Assembly: GCA_902524895.1 (NCBI GenBank)
Contig: CABZFH010000006.1
Span: forward strand, 1-64,000
DNA length: 64,000 nucleotides
Reading direction: 5' to 3'
Origin: an uncultured Alphaproteobacteria bacterium
GTDB taxonomy: Bacteria; Pseudomonadota; Alphaproteobacteria; Methylaequorales; Methylaequoraceae
Shown here: in pieces, positions 39,380 to 49,997 of the stretch
Layout of the letters: each line of letters starts with the position of its first letter
How positions within the stretch are numbered: the first letter of the stretch is position 1
Position numbers and translations under genes: made by a program
The notes under the pieces: model-generated
The model's database searches: none
What the model was told of the DNA's origin: nothing
Seen by the model: the letters and a program-made list of their open reading frames with translations, nothing else

Positions 39380-41500
39380 ATGTCAAAAAAAATGTTTATT
39401 GATGCCAGTCAAAAAGATGAAACGAGAATGGCAATTGTTGAAGATGATAGATTAATTGAATATGAATCTGAATTTTTAAAATTAAAACCAACCAAAGGAA
39501 ATATATATCTAGCAAAAATTATAAGGGTTGAACCTTCTCTTCAAGCAGCATTTGTTGATTATGGAGCTCAAAGACATGGTTTTTTAGCATATAATGAAAT
39601 ACATCCTGATTATTTTAAAATCCCTACATCAGATAAGGAAAAAATTTTAGCTGAAGAACATAGAAACTCTTCAAGATATTCAGAGGATTCAACTGAAGAA
39701 GATGATATAGATATAAATCAAAATAAATATATTGAATCTAATAGCCTAAATGCCATTGGAAAAAAATCTTTTTTAGATAGAGTAATTGATTTTTTTAATT
39801 ATAAACCAAGTGATGATAAAGAGTTATTTGAAGAAGTTGAATTAAAAAAACCAAAAATAAAAAAGAATAAATTTAACAAACCTAATATTTATTCTATTCA
39901 CAGAAAATATTCTATTCAAGAGGTTATAAAAAGAAATCAGGTAATCCTAATTCAAGTTGTCAAAGAAGAACGAGGCAATAAAGGTGCAGCTGTTACAACA
40001 AGATTGTCTTTAGCAGGAAGATATTGCGTTTTAATGCCAAATACTAATAAAGGAGGAGGTATATCAAGAAAAATATTTGATATAGTCCTAAGAAAAAAAT
40101 TAAAGGAAATATTGAATTCACTGAATATTAAAAAAGGTATGGGAGTAATAATAAGAACTGCTGGACAAGAAGTTAAAAAAACTGATATTTCTCGTGACTA
40201 CAAGGCTCTTTTAAAAGTTTGGAATCAAATAACTGCTACAACCATTAAGTCCACAGCCCCTAAACTAATTCATGAAGAAGGTAACTTATTAAAACGTTCA
40301 ATCAGAGATTATTTCGATTCAAACATTAAAGAAGTCATCGTAAATGATAAAGAAGTTTTAAAAAAAGCTAAAGAAATTATGAAATCATTTATACCAAATT
40401 ATCTAAAATTGATAAATATTGATGACGAAGGTAAAAATGGTTCCTTGTTTGCATTGAATAATTTAGAAAACCAAATAAATGTAATTAACAAACAAAATGT
40501 TAAACTAAAATCTGGTGGATATTTAGTTATAAATCAGACCGAGGCACTTGTTGCAATAGATGTAAATTCAGGAAGATATACTAAACAAAGAAATATAGAA
40601 GATACTGCACTTAAAACCAATCTTGAGGCCGCAGAAGAGATTGCAAGGCAAATTAAACTTAGAGATTTGGCAGGACTTATTGTAATTGATTTCATAGATA
40701 TGCTTGAAAGATCTAACAACTTTAAAGTGGAAAGAAAAATGAGAGATTCTATTAAAAGAGACAGAGCGAGAGTCCAATGCGGAAAAATTAGTAGTTTTGG
40801 CTTATTAGAAATGTCGAGACAAAGGTTAAAACAGGTTATAAATTCGGCAACATCCAACATATGTAGTACATGTAATGGGGTAGGTTTTGTAAATAGTATA
40901 GAATTTTCAGCTATGCAAATATTAAGAGTCTGTGAGGAAAAATTAATTAATTCAAAAAATTCATTCTTTCAAATTTTAGCAAACAAAAAAATTGTTGAAT
41001 ACATCAAAAAAGATAAATCAGAATTTTTAAAAATGTTAAAAGTAAAATACAAAAAGAAAATTCATCTTATTGAGTTTCCTCTATTTTCAAGCTCAGATTC
41101 GTCGTTATTTTGTGATAACGAGGTTATTTATAATAATTGTAATGACGAGACTAAAATACTTAAGGCACAGGAATTTTTGGAAGATTATAAATCTCAGAAG
41201 AAAGATATTAAAGAAGAAAATAAAAAAAAAAATTATAAAATTGACAATACAAAAAAAAATAAAGGTGTGGAAGATAACATTATTAAAACTGAAAAAAGAT
41301 CCTCTGAAACAAAGGCTTCTTTACCAAAAAAAAGAGCAAGCTACAGAGCAAAAGCACTTGATTTCAATAATAAGAATATTGGTAACTTAGAAACAAAAGA
41401 TAAAAAAGTAAAAAAAGTTGAGTCACTCACCAATGTTTCAAGCAAAGGAACGGAAAAAATTCAGAATACTAGTAAAAAACATGGTTGGTGGAATCAATAA
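39380..41500 (+). CDS. rne: Ribonuclease E/G family
   Basis: S1-like region with AAFVDYGAQRHGFL; EALVAIDVNSGRYT; DLAGLIVIDFIDM; CSTCNGVG zinc link. Confidence 0.95.
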   Translation: MSKKMFIDASQKDETRMAIVEDDRLIEYESEFLKLKPTKGNIYLAKIIRVEPSLQAAFVDYGAQRHGFLAYNEIHPDYFKIPTSDKEKILAEEHRNSSRYSEDSTEEDDIDINQNKYIESNSLNAIGKKSFLDRVIDFFNYKPSDDKELFEEVELKKPKIKKNKFNKPNIYSIHRKYSIQEVIKRNQVILIQVVKEERGNKGAAVTTRLSLAGRYCVLMPNTNKGGGISRKIFDIVLRKKLKEILNSLNIKKGMGVIIRTAGQEVKKTDISRDYKALLKVWNQITATTIKSTAPKLIHEEGNLLKRSIRDYFDSNIKEVIVNDKEVLKKAKEIMKSFIPNYLKLINIDDEGKNGSLFALNNLENQINVINKQNVKLKSGGYLVINQTEALVAIDVNSGRYTKQRNIEDTALKTNLEAAEEIARQIKLRDLAGLIVIDFIDMLERSNNFKVERKMRDSIKRDRARVQCGKISSFGLLEMSRQRLKQVINSATSNICSTCNGVGFVNSIEFSAMQILRVCEEKLINSKNSFFQILANKKIVEYIKKDKSEFLKMLKVKYKKKIHLIEFPLFSSSDSSLFCDNEVIYNNCNDETKILKAQEFLEDYKSQKKDIKEENKKKNYKIDNTKKNKGVEDNIIKTEKRSSETKASLPKKRASYRAKALDFNNKNIGNLETKDKKVKKVESLTNVSSKGTEKIQNTSKKHGWWNQ

Positions 41501-42657
41501 TTTTTGTTGATCCAGTTTTTTAATAATATCATTCCCTCTTTAATTATTGAGTGTTCATTTGAAAATGATAATCGAATAGCTAAGTTTCCATTTTTCTTAT
41601 CAAAATCAATACCAGGAGTTAGAGCAACCCCTGTTTCACGTAATAATCTATTAACAACCTCCAATGAATTGTCAGAATGATTAGAAATGTTTATATAACT
41701 ATAAAAACCACCCGAAGACTGAGAAAAATTATTCCAAGAAGTACATTTTAATGTATCAAAAACATATTTTCTATTCATATTATACATTTCATTATTTTCT
41801 TCTAATTCATTTAAACACTCAAAAGCTTTAATAGCGGAATATTGAGCAATATTATTGGAGGATATAAATAAATTTTGAGAAAGTTTTAAAAAGTTTTTTT
41901 GAAAATTTTTTGGAACTATGACCCAACCAAGCCTCCAACCTGGCATACAAAAATACTTTGAAAAGCTATTTATTACGAAACATCTTTCACCGAAAGAAAT
42001 AAAGGAATCATACGTTTTTTTTTCTCCAATACCATGATAAATCTCATCAGAAATAACTGTTATATTATTTTCGCTACAAAATTCATAAATATAACCTAAT
42101 TCTTCTCTTGTGAAAATTTGCCCATTTGGATTATTTGGACTAGAAATAATAAGACCTTTTATTTTCCTGTAATTTTTTACTTTAAAAATATCAATATCAA
42201 AATTTTTTTCAGGGTCTGATTGGACTTCAATAACTTTAATATTTAAAGAATTTAAAATATTTTTATATGCTGGATAGGAAGGGTTAAATATGAGAACTTC
42301 ATCGTCAGGATCAAAACATGCTAAAAAAGTGAGTAAGAATGCACCCGAAGAACCAGTAGTAACAAATATACAATCTGGATCCACTAATAGGTTTTTTTTA
42401 CGATAATAATCAGATATAGACTTTCTTAATTCAAACACTCCATTTGAAGGAGTATAACCAGGAATATTCATATCAATTAATCTTTTGGCTTCTTTGGTTA
42501 CTAATTTTGGTGTGTTGGGTGAAGGTTCACCAAGTTCAAAATGCCAAACTTTTTTTCCAGATTCTTCAATTTTTTTTGAATTTGCTAAAACATCCATTAC
42601 AATAAAACTTTCGATAAATGAACGTTTGGATGGCTTGTAAAAATTTTTTATATTCAT
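41494..42657 (-). CDS. Aminotransferase class I/II (PLP)
   Basis: ELGEPSPNTPKLV; SPNNPNGQIF; NSFSKYFCMPGWRLGW. Confidence 0.92.
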   Translation of the reverse strand: MNIKNFYKPSKRSFIESFIVMDVLANSKKIEESGKKVWHFELGEPSPNTPKLVTKEAKRLIDMNIPGYTPSNGVFELRKSISDYYRKKNLLVDPDCIFVTTGSSGAFLLTFLACFDPDDEVLIFNPSYPAYKNILNSLNIKVIEVQSDPEKNFDIDIFKVKNYRKIKGLIISSPNNPNGQIFTREELGYIYEFCSENNITVISDEIYHGIGEKKTYDSFISFGERCFVINSFSKYFCMPGWRLGWVIVPKNFQKNFLKLSQNLFISSNNIAQYSAIKAFECLNELEENNEMYNMNRKYVFDTLKCTSWNNFSQSSGGFYSYINISNHSDNSLEVVNRLLRETGVALTPGIDFDKKNGNLAIRLSFSNEHSIIKEGMILLKNWINKNY

Positions 42658-42693
42658 ACCAAAAACTTTTTTTTTCTATATTATTACTTTCTA

Positions 42694-44010
42694 ATGAGAA
42701 ATTTTGGTAAACTACTTGTCATTCTTATTCTTTTTATTCCGCATTTTATATTTTGCCAAAAAATTAATCTAGTGCGTGACGCTGAAATAGAAAATTTCCT
42801 TAATGAAATTTCTAATCCAATTATTAGTTTAATTGAAACTGATTCTAAAAATATCAGGTTTTATTTAGATAAACAACCTTATATCAATGCATTCGTGACA
42901 AATGGACCAAGAATATTTGTAACAACAGAACTATTAACTAAAACGAAAAATGTCAATCAAATTGTGGGTGTTATAGCTCATGAATTTGGTCATATTGTTG
43001 GTGGACATTTAAACAAAAGAAATAGAGCGTACAATAATTCACTAATAACATCAGTTTTATCTTCAATTTTAGCTGTTGGAGCAATTGCTGCGGGCGCACC
43101 AGATGCAGGCACTGCGATAATGTTGGGTGGACAACATATAGGACAAAAACAATTTTTAAGTTTTTCTAGAAATCAAGAATCTTTTGCAGACCAAACAGCT
43201 ATAAAATTACTTCAAAAATCAGGATATTCTACAAATGGAATGTACGAATTATTTGAGATACTAGAAAAAAAAGAAAGGATTTCTAGATTCAATCCATACA
43301 ATATGACTCATCCTTTATCGAGTGAGAGAAAAAAAATATTAGAATTTCATGTTGACAAGAATGATTCAAAAAATCCATATTTAGAAAAAAAACTTATTCT
43401 TCTACAAGCTAAATTGAATGGTTTCTTATCCTCAGACGAATACATTTCAAGTATATATGATGAGGATAGTGTGGAATATTGGTATTCTAATTCTATTAGA
43501 TCTCATTTGGTAGGTGACAAAAATAAAGCTATAAAGTTTATTGATAAGTGCATTAAGTCAGATTCCAAAAATCCTTATTTTTATGAAATTAAAGCTCAAA
43601 TACTTTATGAACATGGAGAAGCTTTAAATTCTTCATATAATTATAGAAAGGCGTTAAGCCTAATTGAAAACGAAAGACATTTTCTTTTTGGTTTAGCTAA
43701 AGCTCTTTATTCCACTGGCGACAAAAAGAATTATTTAGAATCAATTGATTTACTTAAAAAATATATTGGTGTAGAAGAATTTCCAGTTGACGCTTGGCAC
43801 TTCTTAGCTTTATGTTATGGTAAAATGGAACAATATTCCTTATCATCTTTGGCTTTAAGTGAAAAATTTTTACTACTAAATGATATAAAAAATGCTAAAT
43901 TACAATTGAATAGGGCTATTCAATTTAATTCTAACGATAAAAACAAAAACATTTCTACACAAATAACGGATCTTAAAATAATAATTAAACAAAAAGAAAA
44001 AAATGAATAA
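42694..44010 (+). CDS. M48 family metalloprotease with TPR-like C-terminus (BepA-like), exported
   Basis: GVIAHEFGHIVGGH HExxH motif; SFADQTAIKLLQKSGYS. Confidence 0.92.
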   Translation: MRNFGKLLVILILFIPHFIFCQKINLVRDAEIENFLNEISNPIISLIETDSKNIRFYLDKQPYINAFVTNGPRIFVTTELLTKTKNVNQIVGVIAHEFGHIVGGHLNKRNRAYNNSLITSVLSSILAVGAIAAGAPDAGTAIMLGGQHIGQKQFLSFSRNQESFADQTAIKLLQKSGYSTNGMYELFEILEKKERISRFNPYNMTHPLSSERKKILEFHVDKNDSKNPYLEKKLILLQAKLNGFLSSDEYISSIYDEDSVEYWYSNSIRSHLVGDKNKAIKFIDKCIKSDSKNPYFYEIKAQILYEHGEALNSSYNYRKALSLIENERHFLFGLAKALYSTGDKKNYLESIDLLKKYIGVEEFPVDAWHFLALCYGKMEQYSLSSLALSEKFLLLNDIKNAKLQLNRAIQFNSNDKNKNISTQITDLKIIIKQKEKNE

Positions 44011-44449
44011 AATTTTAGTTATTAATGGACCAAATTTAAATATGTTGGGAGAAAGAGAAACTGAAATATATGGAAAAAAAACTCTTAATCAAATTAAAGA
44101 AGATTGTGAGGTATTTAGCCAAAAAATAAATTATGAAATTGAATTTTTTCAAAGTAATTCAGAATCAGAAATTATTGAGTGTTTGCAAGGAATGGAAAAT
44201 AAGTATGTTGGACTTATAATAAACGCTGCTGCATTAACTCATACCTCAATTTCAATCCATGATAGCTTAAAAATTGTAGGCTGTAAAAAAATAGAAATTC
44301 ATATTTCGAATCCATATAGCAGAGAAAATTTTAGAAATAAATCCTTTGTAAGTCCCGTTGTTGACGGTATTATTAGTGGCTTGGGTCACAGTGTGTACAT
44401 TACAGCGATTTTTGCTATAAAACAGATATTGGAACAAGCTAATGAGTAA
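44003..44449 (+). CDS. aroQ: 3-dehydroquinate dehydratase type II
   Basis: ILVINGPNLNMLGERETEIYG; INAAALTHTSISIHDSL. Confidence 0.96.
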   Translation: MNKILVINGPNLNMLGERETEIYGKKTLNQIKEDCEVFSQKINYEIEFFQSNSESEIIECLQGMENKYVGLIINAAALTHTSISIHDSLKIVGCKKIEIHISNPYSRENFRNKSFVSPVVDGIISGLGHSVYITAIFAIKQILEQANE

Positions 44450-44867
44450 AATAAATAAATCCCTTATTAAAGAAATATCCAAACTTATGGAAGAATTTGA
44501 ATTATCAGAATTTGAATTTTCGGACTCTAATAATACATATAAACTCAAAAAAAATATTAACTCAAAAAATAGTTCCGAACATTTTTCCAACCCTAGTTCG
44601 TTAAAAAAAGAGTCTCTAAGGGAAAATAATTTAGAAAATATTATTAAGGCACCACTCGTAGGAACGGTATATTTGGCACCTGAACCAGGTTCAAAGACTT
44701 TTATAGATATTGGACAAACTGTTAAAATTGGTCAAGTTCTTTTGATTATTGAAGCCATGAAAACAATGAATGAAGTTACTGCAAGTAAGTCTGGAACAGT
44801 GAAGAAAATTTTTGTTGAAAATCAAACACCGGTTGAATTTGGGGAACCATTGGTCTTAATTGAATAG
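44442..44867 (+). CDS. accB: Acetyl-CoA carboxylase biotin carboxyl carrier protein
   Basis: APLVGTVYLAPEPG...IIEAMKTMNEV biotinylation motif. Confidence 0.96.
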   Translation: MSKINKSLIKEISKLMEEFELSEFEFSDSNNTYKLKKNINSKNSSEHFSNPSSLKKESLRENNLENIIKAPLVGTVYLAPEPGSKTFIDIGQTVKIGQVLLIIEAMKTMNEVTASKSGTVKKIFVENQTPVEFGEPLVLIE

Positions 44868-44871
44868 TCAT

Positions 44872-46200
44872 ATGTTTAAGAAAATATTAATTGCAAATAG
44901 AGGTGAGATTGCATTAAGAATACATCGTGCTTGTAAAGATATGGGTATAAAAACCGTTGCTGTCCACTCAACAGCCGATGAAAACTCAATGCATGTAAGA
45001 CTAGCAGATGAAAGTGTTTGTATCGGACCAGCTATAGTTAAAGATTCATATCTCAATATTCCTTCAATCATTTCAGCTGCCACAATTGCAAATGTTGATG
45101 CCATTCATCCAGGTGTTGGCTTGCTTTCAGAAAATGCAGAATTTGCAAAAATTGTAAATGATCACGAATTTATATTTATTGGACCAAAACAGGAACACAT
45201 TCATATAATGGGAAACAAGATACTTGCCAAAAGAAAAGCTGAAGAAATTGGGATTCCAATTCTTCCAGGAAGCAAGGGTGATGTAAAAACGTATCAAGAA
45301 GCAGTCAAAATTGCTAAAGAAATTGGTTTTCCAATTTTAATCAAAGCTACAAATGGTGGTGGTGGTAGAGGTATCAAAAAAGTTTCTTCAATTGAAGAAT
45401 TAAAGCAAAAATTCTTTATTGCAAAAGCCGAATCAGAGCAGAGTTTTGGAAGTGATTCTGTTTATATCGAAAAATATCTCACTCATCCTAGACATATTGA
45501 AATTCAAGTTCTTTCTGACAAATTTGGCAATGTTTTCTCACTTGGAGAGAGAGACTGTTCAATTCAAAGAAGAAATCAAAAACTCATTGAAGAGTGTCCA
45601 TCACCAATATTGAATGATGATGAAAGAAAAAATATTTCAGAAATTTGCGTTAAGGCAATGAAAAAGTTAGATTATGAAAATATTGGAACAATAGAATTTC
45701 TTTATCAAGATGGAGAGTTCTTTTTTATAGAAATGAACACAAGATTACAAGTTGAACATCCAATAACTGAAATGGTATATGGGATTGATTTAGTAAAGGA
45801 ACAAATAAGTGTTGCTTATGGTAATGAAGTATCATTTATCGACAAAAATTTAACTGTTAATGGTCATTCGATTGAATGCAGAATAAATGCAGAAAACCCT
45901 GAAAGTTTTTTTCCTTCATCAGGAAATGTTAGAAATTATCATGTTCCTGGAGGGCCTGGTATCAGAATAGATTCGGGACTTTATAATGGCTTGAAAATTA
46001 CAAACTATTACGATGGTCTAATTGCCAAATTAATTATACATGGAAAAAACAGAGAGGAATGCTTGTTAAGATTGAACAGAGCTTTACTTGAGTTTGTTAT
46101 TGATGGTATTGATACCACCATTCCTTTGTACCAAAGAATTATTAAAGAAGAACAATTTCTTTCTGCTAATTACGATATTAACTGGTTGGAAAATCTTTAA
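44872..46200 (+). CDS. accC: Acetyl-CoA carboxylase biotin carboxylase subunit
   Basis: MFKKILIANRGEIALRIHRACKDMGI; GGGGRGIKKV; start trimmed to MFKKIL. Confidence 0.97.
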   Translation: MFKKILIANRGEIALRIHRACKDMGIKTVAVHSTADENSMHVRLADESVCIGPAIVKDSYLNIPSIISAATIANVDAIHPGVGLLSENAEFAKIVNDHEFIFIGPKQEHIHIMGNKILAKRKAEEIGIPILPGSKGDVKTYQEAVKIAKEIGFPILIKATNGGGGRGIKKVSSIEELKQKFFIAKAESEQSFGSDSVYIEKYLTHPRHIEIQVLSDKFGNVFSLGERDCSIQRRNQKLIEECPSPILNDDERKNISEICVKAMKKLDYENIGTIEFLYQDGEFFFIEMNTRLQVEHPITEMVYGIDLVKEQISVAYGNEVSFIDKNLTVNGHSIECRINAENPESFFPSSGNVRNYHVPGGPGIRIDSGLYNGLKITNYYDGLIAKLIIHGKNREECLLRLNRALLEFVIDGIDTTIPLYQRIIKEEQFLSANYDINWLENL

Positions 46201-46826
46201 TGTTTTTAACTGCGCATTCTATAATTGATGGTTATAAAAAAGGAATTTTCCCAATGGCCGAATCAAAATATAACCCATACATTTGTTGGGTGAGTCCAGA
46301 ATATAGAGGTATAATCTATTTAAATAATTTTACACTATCAAAGAGTTTGAAAAAAATTATTAGAAAAAATAAATTTTTAATCAAAGTAAATAACGATTTT
46401 ATTGGTGTTTTGAAGAATTGTTCAGAATTAAATAATAAGAGAACAGAAACATGGATTAACGATGAGATTGTAAATAGCTATCACGAGTTAAATAAATTAG
46501 GGCTAGCAACGTCAATTGAGTCATATCAGGATGGGGAATTAGTAGGTGGTTTATATGGAGTCCAATTAGGTAAAATTTTCTTTGGTGAAAGTATGTTTAG
46601 TAAAATAGATAATGCCAGTAAAGTAGCGTTAGTTTATTTAGCTGCCTTCTTGAAAGAAGGTAATTTTAATATTCTTGATACTCAATACATTACTAATCAT
46701 CTTAAACAATTTGGAGCAATTGAAATAACCAGAAAAGAATATTTGATTCTACTGGGTCAAAACATCAATAAAGATGCCGTATTTCCAAATAAAATTAAGA
46801 GAAATGTTCTTGAATATTTTATTTAA
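46200..46826 (+). CDS. aat: Leucyl/phenylalanyl-tRNA--protein transferase
   Basis: GIFPMAESKYNPYICWVSPEYRGI; ELVGGLYGVQLGKIFFGESMFS; NILDTQYITNHLKQFGA. Confidence 0.95.
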   Translation: MFLTAHSIIDGYKKGIFPMAESKYNPYICWVSPEYRGIIYLNNFTLSKSLKKIIRKNKFLIKVNNDFIGVLKNCSELNNKRTETWINDEIVNSYHELNKLGLATSIESYQDGELVGGLYGVQLGKIFFGESMFSKIDNASKVALVYLAAFLKEGNFNILDTQYITNHLKQFGAIEITRKEYLILLGQNINKDAVFPNKIKRNVLEYFI

Positions 46827-47220
46827 TTTCCTCGAATTCTGGAAATAATGGATCTTTTGATAAACAACCTAATAATTTAATATCATATATTTCGTCTTCG
46901 ATTGTTACTAAAGAAGGAGATGATTTAAATAACCAACCAAGAAAAGTATTTTCATTATTACTTTCTGAAATAAATTTAATTAAGGCGATTTCGTCATTAC
47001 CTTTTTTTCTATCTTGATGAATACACTGATAAACTGCTAATTCTTTTTCAGAAAATTTAAAGAACTGTCCCAATGGTATTTTAAGAGAATAATTTTTAGT
47101 TGTAGATTTATTTAGAACTTGCAAATGAGCCCCCTCTTTTCTTTGGTCTTCTTTCATTTCAAGCTCTTCAGCAAATACTAAATGAGAAAGTAAATATACT
47201 AAGAAAGTTAATATTAGCAC
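46819..47220 (-). CDS. DUF2155-like exported protein
   Basis: KDQRKEGAHLQVLNKSTTKNYSLKIPLGQFFKF...FLGWLFKSSPSL; conserved alphaproteobacterial accBC-aat neighbourhood. Confidence 0.75.
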   Translation of the reverse strand: MLILTFLVYLLSHLVFAEELEMKEDQRKEGAHLQVLNKSTTKNYSLKIPLGQFFKFSEKELAVYQCIHQDRKKGNDEIALIKFISESNNENTFLGWLFKSSPSLVTIEDEIYDIKLLGCLSKDPLFPEFEEIK

Positions 47221-47441
47221 TATTTGTCAAATGAAAATTTTAAATTATTTACAATATTAACCACTTTTTTTTTGAAATCCTTTTCATCACAACCCATTAT
47301 TACAGCATCATCAAAAATGTTTTGAAAGTTGTTTTCTAATTCTAAAATATTTTCATTTAGAATTTTTAATTTTTCGTCACATGAAATTATCTCTTGGGAT
47401 TTATTCAGCCATATGTATTTATTTTTTTTAATTTTATTCAT
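47220..47441 (-). CDS. Hypothetical protein, 73 aa
   Basis: Abuts both neighbours (stop/start overlap) in a compact operon. Confidence 0.5.
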   Translation of the reverse strand: MNKIKKNKYIWLNKSQEIISCDEKLKILNENILELENNFQNIFDDAVIMGCDEKDFKKKVVNIVNNLKFSFDK

Positions 47442-47884
47442 TGTGTAGCTAAAAAAATAATTTTACTTACCTGATCTTCAATTGATTCGTAATCAACAAC
47501 ATTTAAGAGTTCATCTTTATTAATTAGACTTTTATTTTCAGTTGTGCCAGGGACTATTGACAAATATTTTCCACCTAATAATCCATCATTGTTTATACTT
47601 ACTTGACTATCTGAAGGTAAGTTGATTTTTTCTTCAATGTAAAATTCAACAACTGCAAAAAACTCATCATCAAGATACACTTTTGAAACTGTCCCAATTT
47701 TAACTCCCCTAAGCTTTACATCATTACCTACTATAACACCCCCAGCCTTTAGAAATTTAGCACTTAAGCTAATCATACTTTTGTCGTCCTGAACTGAGTT
47801 TCCTTTAATAAATACTGATAAAGCAAATATAGAAAAAATTAATATTACAGTACCAAGTATAGTTTCAAAATAATTTTTTTTCAT
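47438..47884 (-). CDS. mlaD: MCE/MlaD domain protein, copy 1
   Basis: TM helix then GGVIVGNDVKLRGVKIGTVSKVYLD...DGLLGGKYLSIVPG. Confidence 0.92.
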   Translation of the reverse strand: MKKNYFETILGTVILIFSIFALSVFIKGNSVQDDKSMISLSAKFLKAGGVIVGNDVKLRGVKIGTVSKVYLDDEFFAVVEFYIEEKINLPSDSQVSINNDGLLGGKYLSIVPGTTENKSLINKDELLNVVDYESIEDQVSKIIFLATQ

Positions 47885-48327
47885 AAGTTATCTTTCTTTA
47901 ATCTATTTTCTCCTAAATTTATTATTTTTCTCAATAAATCTTCAACCAAAATTGAATCTTCTGTAAAAATAATTTGATCTCCACTGTTTATACTTTTTTC
48001 AGCTCCTCCAGGTTCAATTATAGCATATTTATTTCCAAATAAACCATCAGTCTGGATAGAAATTGAGGAATCGATTGGAATCATATGACTATTATTTATT
48101 GCAAAATAAACCATCGGTTTATTATTAATAATTAAAATTTTTTCAACCTTACCAATTTGAACTCCAGATAGCCTCAACTGCGAGCCTATTTCTAATCCGT
48201 CAATTCTATTAAATTGAGCTTTTATCATAAAAGAATCTTCATCAACATTTCTGCTGTAATTTACCAATGAAATACAGAAAATAATAAAAGTTATTCCGAT
48301 GACAAAGTTTAATTTATCTCTCATCAT
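47881..48327 (-). CDS. MCE/MlaD domain protein, copy 2
   Basis: IDGLEIGSQLRLSGVQIGKVEKILI...DGLFGNKYAIIEPGG. Confidence 0.9.
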   Translation of the reverse strand: MMRDKLNFVIGITFIIFCISLVNYSRNVDEDSFMIKAQFNRIDGLEIGSQLRLSGVQIGKVEKILIINNKPMVYFAINNSHMIPIDSSISIQTDGLFGNKYAIIEPGGAEKSINSGDQIIFTEDSILVEDLLRKIINLGENRLKKDNL

Positions 48328-48667
48328 TAGGTCTCCATGAGGTATAAATTTTATTATTAGATGATTTACTATTCAAACTCTTTGCAGTTCCGGTTTGGTT
48401 TGGTAAATGTTCTTTTATCCATTTAGGTTTTCTGGATTTTCTGGGTATTTCACTTGTGACATGGTGAAGCCATGCGTTCCATTCTGGTGGTACCTTACTA
48501 GCTTCAACATCTCCTTGATAAATGATCCATCTTCTTTCTCTGCCATTATTTGCAGATGATCTTCTTTTATCAAGATAATAAGCATTACCATAATCGTCTA
48601 GACCAATTTTTTTTGCAAAAAAATAGCTATAAATTTTTAAAAATATTTTATTATATGATACAGTCAT
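48314..48667 (-). CDS. NDUFA12-family complex I accessory subunit
   Basis: DDYGNAYYLDKR...RRWIIYQGDVEASKVPPEWNAWLHHVTSEIP. Confidence 0.92.
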   Translation of the reverse strand: MTVSYNKIFLKIYSYFFAKKIGLDDYGNAYYLDKRRSSANNGRERRWIIYQGDVEASKVPPEWNAWLHHVTSEIPRKSRKPKWIKEHLPNQTGTAKSLNSKSSNNKIYTSWRPNDER

Positions 48668-48696
48668 TTTAATTATATGTTAAAATATAAAGTATT

Positions 48697-49533
48697 ATGG
48701 AAAATATTAAAGATATAAAAAAACTAATAGATAATTTTTTAGTCAATCAAGAAAAAAATTCAAAGAAATTAAAATTAGAGGAAGATAGAAAAAAAATGTT
48801 GTCTCAAATTGAGTTTTTCAAAGAAAAATTATCAAAATTATCAAATAGTTTAAATGGAGATATTGAGATAAAAAGAAATAAATTACCTCACAGAAGAAAG
48901 GGCTATACTCAAAAAGCTTCAATTAATAATCATAAAGTATATTTAAGAACTGGAGAATATATGGACGGTTCTCTTGGGGAAATTTTTATAGATATGCATA
49001 AAGAAGGAGCAGCCTTTAGAAGTCTTATGAATAATTTTGCAATATCAATATCAATCGGCCTACAGTACGGCGTTCCACTTGAAGAATTTGTTGAGGCTTT
49101 TACTTTTACAAAATTTGAACCTTCAGGAAAAGTTGAAGGTAATGAAGAAATTAGATTCACTACATCAATTTTAGATTATATTTTTAAAGAATTAGCAATT
49201 TCATATCTTGGTAGAGACGATTTCAGTAATTTGAACGAAAGTGACCAGACTACAGAATTAATTCCTATGTTAAAAACAGAAAAAAATGAACAAAAAGATG
49301 CAGAACAAGTTTTGTTATCTTTTACTAGTAAAGGTTACGTTAGGAAAAAAATATTTGATAATAATTTAACATTGATTTCAAATACAGATAAAAGTTTAAA
49401 TTCTGAAGATTTCAAAAAAGCTAAAAACTTTAACTTTGAAGGAGACCCTTGTAAGAGATGCGGAAATTTCACAATGTACAGAGAACTTGACGAATTACAT
49501 TGTTTATCATGTAATTATAAACAAAAAACTTGA
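48697..49533 (+). CDS. Stand-alone TSCPD-domain protein related to the C-terminus of B12-dependent ribonucleotide reductase (NrdJ)
   Basis: [73 protein letters not shown]...[28 protein letters not shown]. Confidence 0.85.
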   Translation: MENIKDIKKLIDNFLVNQEKNSKKLKLEEDRKKMLSQIEFFKEKLSKLSNSLNGDIEIKRNKLPHRRKGYTQKASINNHKVYLRTGEYMDGSLGEIFIDMHKEGAAFRSLMNNFAISISIGLQYGVPLEEFVEAFTFTKFEPSGKVEGNEEIRFTTSILDYIFKELAISYLGRDDFSNLNESDQTTELIPMLKTEKNEQKDAEQVLLSFTSKGYVRKKIFDNNLTLISNTDKSLNSEDFKKAKNFNFEGDPCKRCGNFTMYRELDELHCLSCNYKQKT

Positions 49534-49997
49534 TTAACATAAAAGAGAAATTAATAGAACTTGGTTTCAAAGAACCAGAAAAGAATTTTGTATTCGCTAA
49601 TTATAAGTCATATATTATCCATAAGGATTATATATATATATCAGGGCAATTACCTGTATCAGAAGGAAAGGTAATATATACAGGCAAAATTTCAGTTAAC
49701 ACTAATAGGGATGAGTTAAAAAAAGCGATCAGACTTGCGGCATCAAATTTGTTGTGGATTGTAAATTCAGCAATGTCATATAAAAAAAAAAAAATTGTGC
49801 AAACTATTAACATAAAAGGATATCTTCAATGTGAAGAAGGTTTTAATGATCATTCAAAATTTTTTGATGAAGCCTCTAATTTAATTGTTGATGTGCTTGG
49901 TCCAAAATTTGGTGTTCATTCCAGAAGTGTGATTGGGGTAAAAACACTTCCTAAAAACTCTCAAGTTGAAATAGAAGGATTATTTGCAATATTATAA
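49530..49997 (+). CDS. RidA/YjgF family protein (TTG start)
   Basis: [32 protein letters not shown]-terminal [25 protein letters not shown]. Confidence 0.88.
   Translation: MINIKEKLIELGFKEPEKNFVFANYKSYIIHKDYIYISGQLPVSEGKVIYTGKISVNTNRDELKKAIRLAASNLLWIVNSAMSYKKKKIVQTINIKGYLQCEEGFNDHSKFFDEASNLIVDVLGPKFGVHSRSVIGVKTLPKNSQVEIEGLFAIL

Noticed and set aside
40534-40860. 108-aa and 69-aa minus-strand ORFs inside rne
   Set aside because: Shadow ORFs opposite the conserved RNase E catalytic region.
41070-41390. 106-aa plus-strand ORF in an alternative frame inside rne
   Set aside because: Overlaps the Lys-rich C-terminus of RNase E; Lys/Ile-rich out-of-frame artefact.
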